Origin: JAFGMQ01 sp036733345 | GTDB lineage: Bacteria; Desulfobacterota; DSM-4660; Desulfatiglandales; Desulfatiglandaceae | Reading direction: 5' to 3' | NCBI GenBank assembly: GCA_036733345.1 | Contig: DAINAR010000007.1 | Location: forward strand, 1-64,000 | DNA length: 64,000 bases | In this document: piece by piece, positions 55,450 to 63,529 of the stretch | Position numbering within the stretch: the stretch's first letter is position 1 | Layout of the letters: each line of letters begins with the position of its first letter | Position numbers and translations under genes: made by a program | Notes under the pieces: model-generated | The model's input: the letters and a program-made list of their open reading frames with translations, nothing else | Told to the model about the DNA's origin: nothing | The model's database searches: none

Positions 55450-55496
55450 TTTAGTTAGATAGCATAATAACTTAATTAAATTATCAGGAGCTGCCT

Positions 55497-56159
55497 ATGT
55501 ATGTCAGACACATAATGACCGAATATCCCGAAACGCTTAATGTCGATGCCTCATTCTTGGATGCACTCACAATTATGAGGGACAAGAAGATTCGTCATCT
55601 GCCCGTTGTGGACGATAATGACAAGCTGCTCGGCATGGTCACTGACCGTGATCTGCTTAAGCAGGGGGCAGCTGAATCGACTGTCTTAAGTGTCAGAGAA
55701 CTTATCACCGTGTTAAGCAGGAAAAAAGTCAAAGACCTGATGATCAAAAGGGAAAAACTGTTTGTTGCCGAACCTGATATGATTATCGAACGTGCTGCAA
55801 AAACCATGTATGAAAACAGGATCGGGGCTCTTCCTGTAGTTGAGGGTGATAAGCTGGTAGGTATTATGGCTACCAATGATATTCTTGAACTGTTTGTAGA
55901 GGCAATGGGCTTTAAGACAGATGTTTGGACGCGCATAACCTTTGATTTGCCTGATACCCCTGGTCAGCTTCTGGATATTGCTCAAATCATTAAGAAAAGT
56001 AATGTTAATATAGTAAGCGTTATTACACCTAAAATTGAGCAGGGAAAAGATACCATACTTGTTGTCCGAATTCAAACAAACCAGCCTGACGAAATTCTGG
56101 CCAATCTGAAGGAGGCAGGCTACAAGATCGAATCAGTTATAATAGGAGGCTCTGAGTAA
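55497..56159 (+). CDS. AcuB-like CBS-CBS-ACT protein
   Basis: A 220-aa protein with two CBS domains (residues 1-140: MYVRHIMTEYPETLNVDASF, IRHLPVVDDNDKLLGMVTDRD and VKDLMIKREKLFVAEPDMII) and a C-terminal ACT domain (about 145-215: TFDLPDTPGQLLDIAQIIKK). AcuB-type proteins bind small ligands such as nucleotides or amino acids and regulate partner enzymes. It ends the liv-paaK cluster, so it may sense adenylates linked to the AMP-forming ligases. AGGAG precedes ATG 55,497. Confidence 0.88.
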   Translation: MYVRHIMTEYPETLNVDASFLDALTIMRDKKIRHLPVVDDNDKLLGMVTDRDLLKQGAAESTVLSVRELITVLSRKKVKDLMIKREKLFVAEPDMIIERAAKTMYENRIGALPVVEGDKLVGIMATNDILELFVEAMGFKTDVWTRITFDLPDTPGQLLDIAQIIKKSNVNIVSVITPKIEQGKDTILVVRIQTNQPDEILANLKEAGYKIESVIIGGSE

Positions 56160-56170
56160 ATCAGCTGCCA

Positions 56171-56923
56171 CTATTTCTTCAGCATCCGGGAGGCATATAC
56201 CAGCATCCCGGGTATCTCCTCATAAAGTGATAGAAATCGGGCAATCGCTCTGGCAGTTTCAGGATAAGGATGCCCAATACCAATCGCACTGCCGTATATC
56301 AGGGCATGGTTTTTTAGTTTGTGAAGCTGATAAAGTATAGCTTTTTCTTCGGGAACATTATCAAGGAAGATATTTCTGCAGGCTGAGGCAATATTAAGGC
56401 TTCTGGCAGTCTCGAAGGCAATTGAACGGCTTGAAGTCAGGCTGTCAATAAAAAACAGGTCTGTTGAGCTTATTACATCGAGAGTCTTTTTAATATCCTC
56501 CGGGCATGCGGTAAATTTTGAACCCATATGATTGTTAAACCCTGCAATATAGGGGAGGCTCGAAAGATTTTCCTCCATAATCCTATGTATTTTTACTGCA
56601 TCGTATCCCACATAAAGGGCTCCCGGGCCAGGATCAATATTAGCGTTGTAGGGCTCCATAGGCTGATGCAGCATAATTTCATGCCCCCTGCTGTGAATAT
56701 CGATTGCAAGGTTAAAGGAATTTTTAAAATGAGGCAGGATAGAGTATGTTATGGGGATTCCAAGGTCAAGGAATTGCATTGCCCGTTTAACACTGTGACC
56801 AATATCATCTATGATTATTGCAATGCGTGACAGGCTGGCAAAGGCCTTTGCAAAACCGTTTATTCCTAATAGACTGCCAAGTACCAACAAGCTGCTTTTT
56901 GCTAAAAAACTCCGTCTATCCAT
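56171..56923 (-). CDS. Divergent polysaccharide deacetylase (YibQ-like) with Tat signal
   Basis: A 250-aa protein of the YibQ/divergent polysaccharide deacetylase family. IAIIIDDIGH (metal-ligand Asp pair) is near residue 33, ILPH near residue 63, and HEIMLHQPMEP near residue 80, followed by NNHMGS. The N-terminus MDRRSFLAKSSLLVLGSLLG has a twin-arginine-like RRSFLAK motif, so Tat export is likely. The function of the family is unclear; a role in envelope polysaccharide is assumed. It is convergent with the AcuB-like gene, 11 bases apart. Confidence 0.85.
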   Translation of the reverse strand: MDRRSFLAKSSLLVLGSLLGINGFAKAFASLSRIAIIIDDIGHSVKRAMQFLDLGIPITYSILPHFKNSFNLAIDIHSRGHEIMLHQPMEPYNANIDPGPGALYVGYDAVKIHRIMEENLSSLPYIAGFNNHMGSKFTACPEDIKKTLDVISSTDLFFIDSLTSSRSIAFETARSLNIASACRNIFLDNVPEEKAILYQLHKLKNHALIYGSAIGIGHPYPETARAIARFLSLYEEIPGMLVYASRMLKK

Positions 56924-57168
56924 TTGTCATATCGCTTTTAGCTGCAGGTTTATGATTGTGTAAGTCTATTTTTGCAAAATAATGGAGAAAGAACCGAAAC
57001 GTATTTATTTCTTTTATACAAAGGATAGGGGTATAAGTCAATAAAAAATACAATATATTGTGTTTTTTATTCAGATGTTTCTACTGAAATGCATTATAAA
57101 TGTGGTCTTGCTGATGAAATATAGGGGGGTGAGGTTCCACGGAAGATTAGCTTGCCGAGCAAACTCTC

Positions 57169-57575
57169 TCAAGGCATTTTTTGTAATGTCATAGAGCCTC
57201 CAACCTTTATAAAATCGTATTTGCCGTCAAGCCTCATCGAATCTCTACTTTTTATAAGCTCGAGTTCCATATAGCGGCTACCCTTCCAGTGAGCAATGAG
57301 CTTATTATCCTCAATTTGACCATGGAAGGGATACGACTGTCTCACATTACTGCTTAGAAAGAGAGTGATCTGGCCTTTCAGGTTTGAATTGTAGATTTCA
57401 AGTTCAGCAGTAGGGCGGTAACTACTCTATGTCCTGTTTCAGGATAGGCGGAGACAGTCATCGGTCCATGCCATTTTCCAATAAGATCTGAAACATTCAT
57501 CTGTTTTTCAGGAGTGGTGATGCATCCAATCAGCCAAACAAAAGCCATAATTATTAAATATGAACATTGTTTCAT
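57169..57575 (-). pseudogene. Small lipoprotein gene broken by a frameshift
   Basis: The first frame starts at ATG 57,575 with AAGGAGG upstream, encodes a lipobox (VWLIGC) and SDLIGKWHGPMTVSAYPETGH, then ends early at 57,378. A second frame continues the protein from about 57,430 as RPTAELEIYNSNLKGQITLF and further, ending MTLQKMP at 57,169-57,171. The join lies between about 57,410 and 57,440. The second part reads well (SRYMELELIKSRDSM) and has no start of its own. A real mutation, a sequencing error, or recoding could explain it. The intact product would be a lipoprotein of about 135 aa with an extracytoplasmic beta-rich domain. Confidence 0.75.
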
Positions 57576-57857
57576 TCTATTTGCCTCCTTCTTATGGAAT
57601 TAGCTCAAAATTCTATATTTTAAAACAAGCATAGGGTAAATAATTTCGGTGAGTCAAGAAAAAATTAATTTTTTAAATCCAAGGATACCATTTATTATTG
57701 ATTAAAAATCATATTAACTTTGGCGAATTGTAATGGTGGTAAACGGAATATGAATCTTTTGGAAAAACCGAATATGGTGTATTATATTTTCATCAGGTGA
57801 CTTAAGAAAATGCATCTGGTATTCTCTAAATATATAAATTTTATGGAGGAAACATTC

Positions 57858-59567
57858 ATGCTTGAATCCAGTGCATGGATAAAGGTGCCAGGAACTTTTA
57901 ATGTTAAGGTTTATCCTATTATCAGGAAACCAAGTGTGACCTGTGCAAATTCATTTATTTTTAAGACTTCCGATTGCATTATCATTTTGGATCCCGGAGC
58001 CGATCCTGAGCAGATCCGGCATATTAAAAGAGTTATCCTTCCGCTGAAAAAAGAAACGGATATTCCTGTGTATATCTTTATTACCCACTGCCATATTGAT
58101 CATATCCTTTCCGTTTCCATGCTTATGGAGGAGGATATAAACGGAAGAATTGTATGCCATAATATCTGTGCAGAGGCCATTGAGAAGCGGGACGATAACC
58201 TCACTCTTGCCAATATGAATGGGTCCATATTGCCAACATGCAGTGTATCAGCGCGATTTTTCATATCAGATAATCCTCAGAATGATGGAAACAATTCAAA
58301 CGGTGAGTATGGAGAATCATTTCCGTTCAGGCTGGTTTCAGTCAAGAGCCCGGGAGGGGGCTGTCTGCCAGCCATTTCCCTGGCCATAAGTCAGGATGAT
58401 GTCCTTGATTTATTTCACACGCCCGGACATAGTCCAGACACGATATGCTACGGATTGGGCAGGTTCTTGTTTACGGGAGATATACATCTGGCAACAAGCT
58501 CTGGAATTGCAGGGAAGGCAGGTTGGGATAATCGTGCCCTGGCCGTATCACTTGGAGGCATTATAAAGGCAGGTAGGGAAAGGAATGCAAACATGGTCAT
58601 ACCAGGTCACGGAAACGCAATACCTTTCGAAAAGGCAGAAGGGATATTCGAGAAAGTCCGAAAGGAAGCGGAGGGACTGAATGACCTGGCCCGACTCGAC
58701 AGGGCCCGTTCACTGTATCTATCGGACTATTCACTGGCTCTTCTGGAGGAAGCAGGCAATATATTTTCAATTATTTCGGGCCGTCTTCTAAAGGTTTCCT
58801 ATTATTTGGAAATGCTTGAGGAAAATGAAGCAGCAATTGAGATCATCAGATCCTTTGACTCTGCTTCCATTGAAAAGATGGTTGATGAGTTCCACTATTT
58901 TAAAATGGAACTTGAAAAAATGGAGGGAGCACCAGTTATCTCCAAGGCTGTGCAGTTTGTCAGGAAGGTTAACAAGCTGATTTCACCCGATGCGATCAGC
59001 CACCTTGTGGAAGGATCACTGCTGAGAAGAATGAACAGCATCCTGACCGATTTTATCAATGTCATACACGGGATTAAATTTAAGTATCAGGATACCCTTT
59101 TTGATGTGAATGACGCTGTCAAAGGACTTGTGAGGACTTTAAAAGAAAAACCCTATGAAGAGGAGGCCATATTTGATGCTGCCTATGACAGGGACAAATA
59201 CATACAGGAACTAACTCGCAGGATAGCCTACAAGCCTCTATTTTCTTCCGTCATATTTGATTTTAAAGCCTCCTGTGAAAAGATATTAATTTCAACGGAT
59301 AGAGATACCTTCCTTGACCTCATAACTGCTGCACTTGAGCCTCTGGCTGCAGGCGGAGAAAAATATATAAGTCTTGAACTGGAAGCTTCGAAAGATAAAG
59401 TATCTTTGTATCTATCAACAAAGTCATCTAAAGGTGCTGCTCTGATTAGACCGTCAAAGATGAACTATATAAGACACTCAATCAGAGTCTGCGGGGGCGA
59501 TTTTAATAAAAGAATAAGGAATGGGTTGGATGTCCATGTTTTTGAATTTCCGCTGGTCGGGGTTTAA
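57858..59567 (+). CDS. MBL-fold hydrolase fused to a histidine-kinase-like C-terminal region
   Basis: A 569-aa cytosolic protein. Residues 1-270 are a metallo-beta-lactamase domain with THCHIDH (His77, His79, Asp81, His82), HTPGHSPDTIC and VIPGHGN. From about 290 to 420 it is helical (a dimerisation-like helix pair). The last 150 residues (FSSVIFDFKASCEKILISTDRDTF and onwards) resemble a degenerate HATPase domain: the position of the N-box is partly kept, while the G-box is missing. ATG 57,858 has GGAGG eight bases upstream; in-frame ATGs at 57,810 and 57,843 are less likely. The pairing of an MBL sensor-like domain with a dead-kinase-like module suggests a signalling protein, but this is inference. 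Confidence 0.75.
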   Translation: MLESSAWIKVPGTFNVKVYPIIRKPSVTCANSFIFKTSDCIIILDPGADPEQIRHIKRVILPLKKETDIPVYIFITHCHIDHILSVSMLMEEDINGRIVCHNICAEAIEKRDDNLTLANMNGSILPTCSVSARFFISDNPQNDGNNSNGEYGESFPFRLVSVKSPGGGCLPAISLAISQDDVLDLFHTPGHSPDTICYGLGRFLFTGDIHLATSSGIAGKAGWDNRALAVSLGGIIKAGRERNANMVIPGHGNAIPFEKAEGIFEKVRKEAEGLNDLARLDRARSLYLSDYSLALLEEAGNIFSIISGRLLKVSYYLEMLEENEAAIEIIRSFDSASIEKMVDEFHYFKMELEKMEGAPVISKAVQFVRKVNKLISPDAISHLVEGSLLRRMNSILTDFINVIHGIKFKYQDTLFDVNDAVKGLVRTLKEKPYEEEAIFDAAYDRDKYIQELTRRIAYKPLFSSVIFDFKASCEKILISTDRDTFLDLITAALEPLAAGGEKYISLELEASKDKVSLYLSTKSSKGAALIRPSKMNYIRHSIRVCGGDFNKRIRNGLDVHVFEFPLVGV

Positions 59568-59612
59568 AGCTGCCCGAGCCCACTGTATGTAATAAAATGA
59601 ATTACTCTTCCA

Positions 59613-59711
59613 CAGGCAGGCTTGCGGCGGGGTAAGCGAGCGAATACAAATAAAGATTTTCCTTGACAATCGAAGATTCCCCGCAACTTGTTGCGTGGAG
59701 CTTCAATAAGA
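59613..59711 (+). repeat. GC-rich repeat-like patch
   Basis: An AT-rich background is interrupted by two GC-rich blocks with complementary cores, GCGGGG (about 59,630) and CCCCGC (about 59,690). The phrases AGGCTTGCGGCGGGG and CCCCGCAACTTG occur at the two ends. The patch resembles the other palindromic units of this genome without being a copy of family A or B. It lies between two convergent genes. Confidence 0.4.
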
Positions 59712-59804
59712 ATATAAAAACTTAGTGAACAACCATTCAGCTATATTTTTTTATGCTCCTTTGCTTGATGGGGGACAGTTAGATTGTTATGAATTTTATT
59801 TCTT

Positions 59805-60515
59805 TCAGCCCAGGAGTTGTTTCCCGAGCATCCCAAAAGCAAAACCAAGAACCGCTCCAAGCGGTGGAGTCCAGTGCCTTCGCATTTTGGACTGAGGTGC
59901 GATATCCTGAAATATGAGGTATAAAATGCCGCCTCCGGCAAAACACATTATTCCCGCTGTCAGGTCAGGGTGGTTTTGCAGGAAGTAATAACCGGTACAT
60001 GCTGCAACAGGGCCAAGCAGGCTGATTGCAAAAAGGGCAGTAAGGGTTTTGACAGTGGTAAAACCGCTTGCCGCAATCTCACGAAATGAATTGAATCCTT
60101 CAGGCAGATTCTGGGCACCAATGAAAAGAGCCAGCAGTATGGCTGTATTGTAGTTATGTGCAAACAACGCACCAAGAGCAATGGCTTCAGGGACGAAGTC
60201 CATTAACATGGCGATGAACTGTGCTTTGCTTCCGCCGCGTCTGCTCAGCCAGGCATCCAGACCGCAGAATGAAAGTCCTCCGAGGCAGAATAAAGCAGCG
60301 AGAAGTGTCGGGTTCAGGAGCGCAATCCCATCTGGAACCAGGGCAAATGCGATTGCAGAGACGAGGATTCCACCTCCGAACGCAACAATTCCATGTATCA
60401 GTTCACGTTTGCCCTCAGTTTCTGCAGTGCCTTCCAGCCTGGCAAGTATACCTCCTGCAAAGGCGGTCAGCCCTGCCAGCCACGAGAGCAGGATTATGAT
60501 CGAAAGTTGATTCAT
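59805..60515 (-). CDS. ZIP-family metal transporter
   Basis: A 236-aa inner-membrane protein with about eight membrane helices. The metal-binding motif of helix IV is FVPEAIALGALFA and that of helix V AQNLPEGFNSFREIA, as in ZIP/GufA-type transporters for zinc or other divalent cations. The His of the usual HxxPEG is replaced by Asp/Phe in the first motif (MLMDFVPEAIALG), so the metal preference may differ. The gene is alone, with no regulator visible. Confidence 0.9.
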   Translation of the reverse strand: MNQLSIIILLSWLAGLTAFAGGILARLEGTAETEGKRELIHGIVAFGGGILVSAIAFALVPDGIALLNPTLLAALFCLGGLSFCGLDAWLSRRGGSKAQFIAMLMDFVPEAIALGALFAHNYNTAILLALFIGAQNLPEGFNSFREIAASGFTTVKTLTALFAISLLGPVAACTGYYFLQNHPDLTAGIMCFAGGGILYLIFQDIAPQSKMRRHWTPPLGAVLGFAFGMLGKQLLG

Positions 60516-60635
60516 TCTGTTAATATTCCGGTATTTTAATCCAGGAAAGTAATTTATTCCTTGTCAAAATAGACAGCATGTTTATTTTAGCTGGATAAAT
60601 ATTTTGTAGAATTCAATTCAAGATTAGGTCCTTTT

Positions 60636-61550
60636 TCAATTAATTTCAATTGCTTTCCCAACCCCGTATTCTATAAAATTGTCCCTGTATTCTTTTTTGA
60701 ATACTTCTATAACCTGATCACCCGTGCAATGAGATGGTGCTATTTTTTCTACTCCTGATTCTTTAAGCTCTTCAACTACAGATACAGGAGGATGATGAAA
60801 ACCTCCCACGACTAAATAAATTTTTTGTTCAGGAAATACTTCTTTGCCTATTTTAATGATGCTTATGATACCCGGATGGGCGCAGCCCGTAATGATAATC
60901 AAACCTCTTTTTGAGTTGATAATTATGGATTGCTCTTTTGGAGGTCCGGAAAGTTTTCCAGTGCTGCAGATATTTTTTGATATCTTTTGAGGGCCATAAA
61001 CATCTGTAAATTCAGCTTGATGATTTTTTATCATATCCCTGATGGAATCAGGGAAAGAAGATGGGATGAATACCGTGACGTTTTTGTTTTCCTCCAGAAA
61101 TCCTTTTAACCCTCCAAGATGGTCTGCGTGAATATGAGAAATGATTACCTTATCAATTGATTGAGGGTCAATATTCAATCCGCCAGAGGCGGACGAGGGT
61201 TCGATTCCCCGCCCCTTGGGGCGTTCAATGCTTTTTACGATACCCCGCTGCTCTGCGGCGGGGTAGTTTATTTTTTTCATATTGAAAAGCAATATCTCGG
61301 AATTTCCTCCAGTATCAAATAATAAGGTCTCATCAGGGGTTTTTACAACAGTGGCGAACCCCCAGGCACTTTTCAATTCCTTATCCACCTGGTAATTGTC
61401 ATAAACAGAAATCAGGCAAAAACCCTGCTGTTTAATATTTACCTGTTTAAAGGAATCTTCCGACATAGATTCATTAGGGGTATAGGGAAAGAATATTCCT
61501 GCAGCCAATAAAAATGAAAAAGTGATAAATAAATATCTACCGTGATTCAT
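60636..61550 (-). CDS. MBL-fold metallo-hydrolase with an in-frame repeat insertion
   Basis: A 304-aa protein with an N-terminal signal sequence or membrane anchor (about residues 4-24) and an MBL domain. The catalytic motif is SHIHADHLGGL (His139, His141, Asp143, His144). LIIITGCAHPG and PSHCTGD follow in the order typical of the 7,8-dihydropterin/MptA-like subgroup. Residues 96-126 (31 aa) are encoded by palindromic repeat family A copy 3 and lie between LFNMKKIN and IDPQSIDKVIIS, just before the metal-binding motif. The remainder fits the family without a gap, so the insertion kept the frame. ATG 61,550 is preferred over TTG 61,556. Periplasmic location is likely. Confidence 0.85.
   Translation of the reverse strand: MNHGRYLFITFSFLLAAGIFFPYTPNESMSEDSFKQVNIKQQGFCLISVYDNYQVDKELKSAWGFATVVKTPDETLLFDTGGNSEILLFNMKKINYPAAEQRGIVKSIERPKGRGIEPSSASGGLNIDPQSIDKVIISHIHADHLGGLKGFLEENKNVTVFIPSSFPDSIRDMIKNHQAEFTDVYGPQKISKNICSTGKLSGPPKEQSIIINSKRGLIIITGCAHPGIISIIKIGKEVFPEQKIYLVVGGFHHPPVSVVEELKESGVEKIAPSHCTGDQVIEVFKKEYRDNFIEYGVGKAIEIN
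61173..61268 (-). repeat. Palindromic repeat family A, copy 3, inside a coding sequence
   Basis: In reverse orientation to copies 1 and 2, it has the ACCCCGC/GCGGGGTA hairpin, AAAGCATTGAACGCCCCAAG and the third hairpin CCGCC-TCT-GGCGG. It is nearly identical to copy 1 over the hairpins but lacks the TGTCTGCCTGAGGCAGGA segment. The coding contribution is 93 bp (61,173-61,265), 31 codons with no stop. Confidence 0.85.
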
Positions 61551-61906
61551 ATCCAAATCACATTATCTGTCATTCCCAACCGGGCTTTCAATCGCTTATG
61601 TATACTACTTACAAATTACAAAGAGAGCTCATTTAGCATTTCTTTTTTTAAAGCCCTCAGAGATTATGATCTTCATCTGCTCCTACAAGGGGCAGGGCTT
61701 TTTCTAACTGAAAAATTACCAGATATCCTGTGCCGGGCTTATCATCCAATAAGTATCAAAATCAAATTTTATCTTTGCGTTAGATCGGGAGGATTCTTGA
61801 AAAAGGGTGAAGCAAACTGCACATAGAGGGATTTACTTTCGATTACATCTCTGCATTTTTAGTCAGAAAAAGCGATCTAAATACTGAGCACTACTTCATG
61901 ATCCGG
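61551..61906. other. Intergenic region
   Basis: 356 bp between two - strand genes. It is AT-rich, with no repeat, no clear terminator and no protein-like frame; the 94-codon frame at 61,542 is judged spurious. It should contain the promoter of the MBL-fold gene near its left side. Confidence 0.5.
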
Positions 61907-62377
61907 TTAGTCGATGATGGCCAGCGATATGTTTTTGGCTTTATTGAGTACCTTATGTGAGATGCTTCCCATAAGAAACTCCTTGATGCTGGAGAGGCCG
62001 CGGCGACCGATAATTATAATGTCATGACCATCATGGGCTTCATTTACTATGTCGCGTGCAACTCCATGTTTTTGAGTGGCTATTTTCGAGATAATATTTT
62101 CTTCTGGAAAACCGGCATTTATCAGGATTTCTTTCGCTTTTTCGTGTGCCTGCTGGACAATTTCCCTCTTTTTATTTTCAAGGTGACAGAAGGCGCTCTG
62201 TTGCTCCTTGAAGTATGGCGTCAACTCCTTGCTGTTCATCTTGCAAAGGGCCTCAGTGTCAGGAATTACGCTAAAAAGGGTGATTATTTGTTCGGTTTTG
62301 AAATGGGTGGCCACGTATTGAACCGCCCTGAAAGAATTTTCAGAATCATCCAAGGCAATCAAAATATTTGGTTTCAT
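61907..62377 (-). CDS. Universal stress protein (UspA family)
   Basis: A 156-aa single-domain Usp. MKPNILIALDDSENSFRAVQ gives the first strand and nucleotide-pocket Asp. The ATP-binding motif G-x2-G-x9-G-S is seen as GRRGLSSIKEFLMGS near residues 126-140. ATG 62,377 has AGGAGG nine bases upstream; an ORF start at 62,443 lacks one. Cytosolic, probably ATP-binding, and stress-related by family. It stands alone. Confidence 0.92.
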   Translation of the reverse strand: MKPNILIALDDSENSFRAVQYVATHFKTEQIITLFSVIPDTEALCKMNSKELTPYFKEQQSAFCHLENKKREIVQQAHEKAKEILINAGFPEENIISKIATQKHGVARDIVNEAHDGHDIIIIGRRGLSSIKEFLMGSISHKVLNKAKNISLAIID

Positions 62378-62571
62378 GTCTTGTTTCCTCCTATCTATAT
62401 TATTATAAATTTTGCTTAAATTGGCAAGCAATAAATGATTCAACTGGTAGGGTTGTTATGCGTACGTCCCGCCATTTTTCGATATCTGGAGGGGATTTTT
62501 TTATTCTACTAACTGGATAGATGGCTATTCATAATAAAAAGAGTCAAAAGTAAACGGGCAGCATTTAGTAT

Positions 62572-63522
62572 TCAGGAAAGATAACGTCCCAGCAACCTGA
62601 TTTGTTCCAAAGCCGACGAGACGATCTCGTCAAGCATCTCACCGACAGGTTTAATGTCCTGAATCATTCCTGAGATCTGCCCCATCATGAGTGAGCCCCA
62701 TTTTGTGTCCCCCTCCATAGCCGCCTTTTTAAGGGATCCGATTGTAAAAGAATCTATTTCATCCCGTGGTTTCCCTTCCTTTTCCATCTTCAGGACTTTT
62801 TCAGCCAACGAGTTTTTTCGGACTCTGAATTGGAGACCAGTTGTACGGCCTGTCATGATAGTATCTGTATCAATGGCATCGATAATAGCCTTTTTGTAGT
62901 TATCATGGAGTGTTGCTTCGCGGGTGGCCAGAAACCGGGTCCCCATCTGGATGCCTTCGGCACCAAGGGCAAGTGCTGCTGCAAGACCTTTTCCGTCGCA
63001 GATCCCTCCGGCAGCAACAACCGGGAGATCGGTTTCCTGTGTAACTTCGCTTACTAGAACAAGGGTAGAGATTTCAGCCGGACTTATATTTCCGCCTCCT
63101 TCAGCACCCATAGCTATTATGCCATCCACGCCTGACTTATTGCAGCGCCTGACCATATCGACCGAAAAGGCGACCTGAAGTATCGTGATGCCCCGGCGTT
63201 TTATATCTTCAGCGTAGAGCAGGGGGTCACCGGCTGATGAGATGATGACAGGGACCTGTTCTTCCATGGCTATCTCCACAGCCCTTTGGGCCGTAGGGAG
63301 TCTTAAGGGTATATTGACAGCAAATGGCTTTTCGGTTACCTTTCGGATATTCTGGATGCTTTCGATAAGTTCCTGCGGTTCCATGGTGGCGGCAGCAATT
63401 GTTCCAAGACCGCCTGCCTCGCAAACGGATGCGGCCATCTCCCATCCAGTAATCCAGGCCATTCCTCCCTGGAGTATGGGGTGGCGGATTCCCAGTATTT
63501 CAGTTATTCTTGTCTTGAGCAT
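62572..63522 (-). CDS. Nitronate monooxygenase / FabK-like FMN enzyme
   Basis: A 316-aa FMN TIM-barrel protein of the 2-nitropropane dioxygenase family. HPILQGGMAWITGWEMAASV is at residues 13-32, with GAEGGGN near residue 137, VVAAGGICDGKGLAAALALG near 170 and GTRFLATREA near 200. The family includes nitronate monooxygenase and the enoyl-ACP reductase FabK, and these motifs cannot decide. ATG 63,522 has AAGGAAG upstream, placed in the end of the preceding enoyl-CoA hydratase gene, from which it is separated by seven bases. Coupling to that gene suggests a role in acyl-CoA metabolism. Confidence 0.87.
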   Translation of the reverse strand: MLKTRITEILGIRHPILQGGMAWITGWEMAASVCEAGGLGTIAAATMEPQELIESIQNIRKVTEKPFAVNIPLRLPTAQRAVEIAMEEQVPVIISSAGDPLLYAEDIKRRGITILQVAFSVDMVRRCNKSGVDGIIAMGAEGGGNISPAEISTLVLVSEVTQETDLPVVAAGGICDGKGLAAALALGAEGIQMGTRFLATREATLHDNYKKAIIDAIDTDTIMTGRTTGLQFRVRKNSLAEKVLKMEKEGKPRDEIDSFTIGSLKKAAMEGDTKWGSLMMGQISGMIQDIKPVGEMLDEIVSSALEQIRLLGRYLS

Positions 63523-63529
63523 GATATGT

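Noticed and set aside
57378..57398. TGA at the end of the first lipoprotein frame as another Sec codon
   Set aside because: Readthrough in the same frame gives no sensible protein, whereas a shifted frame does.
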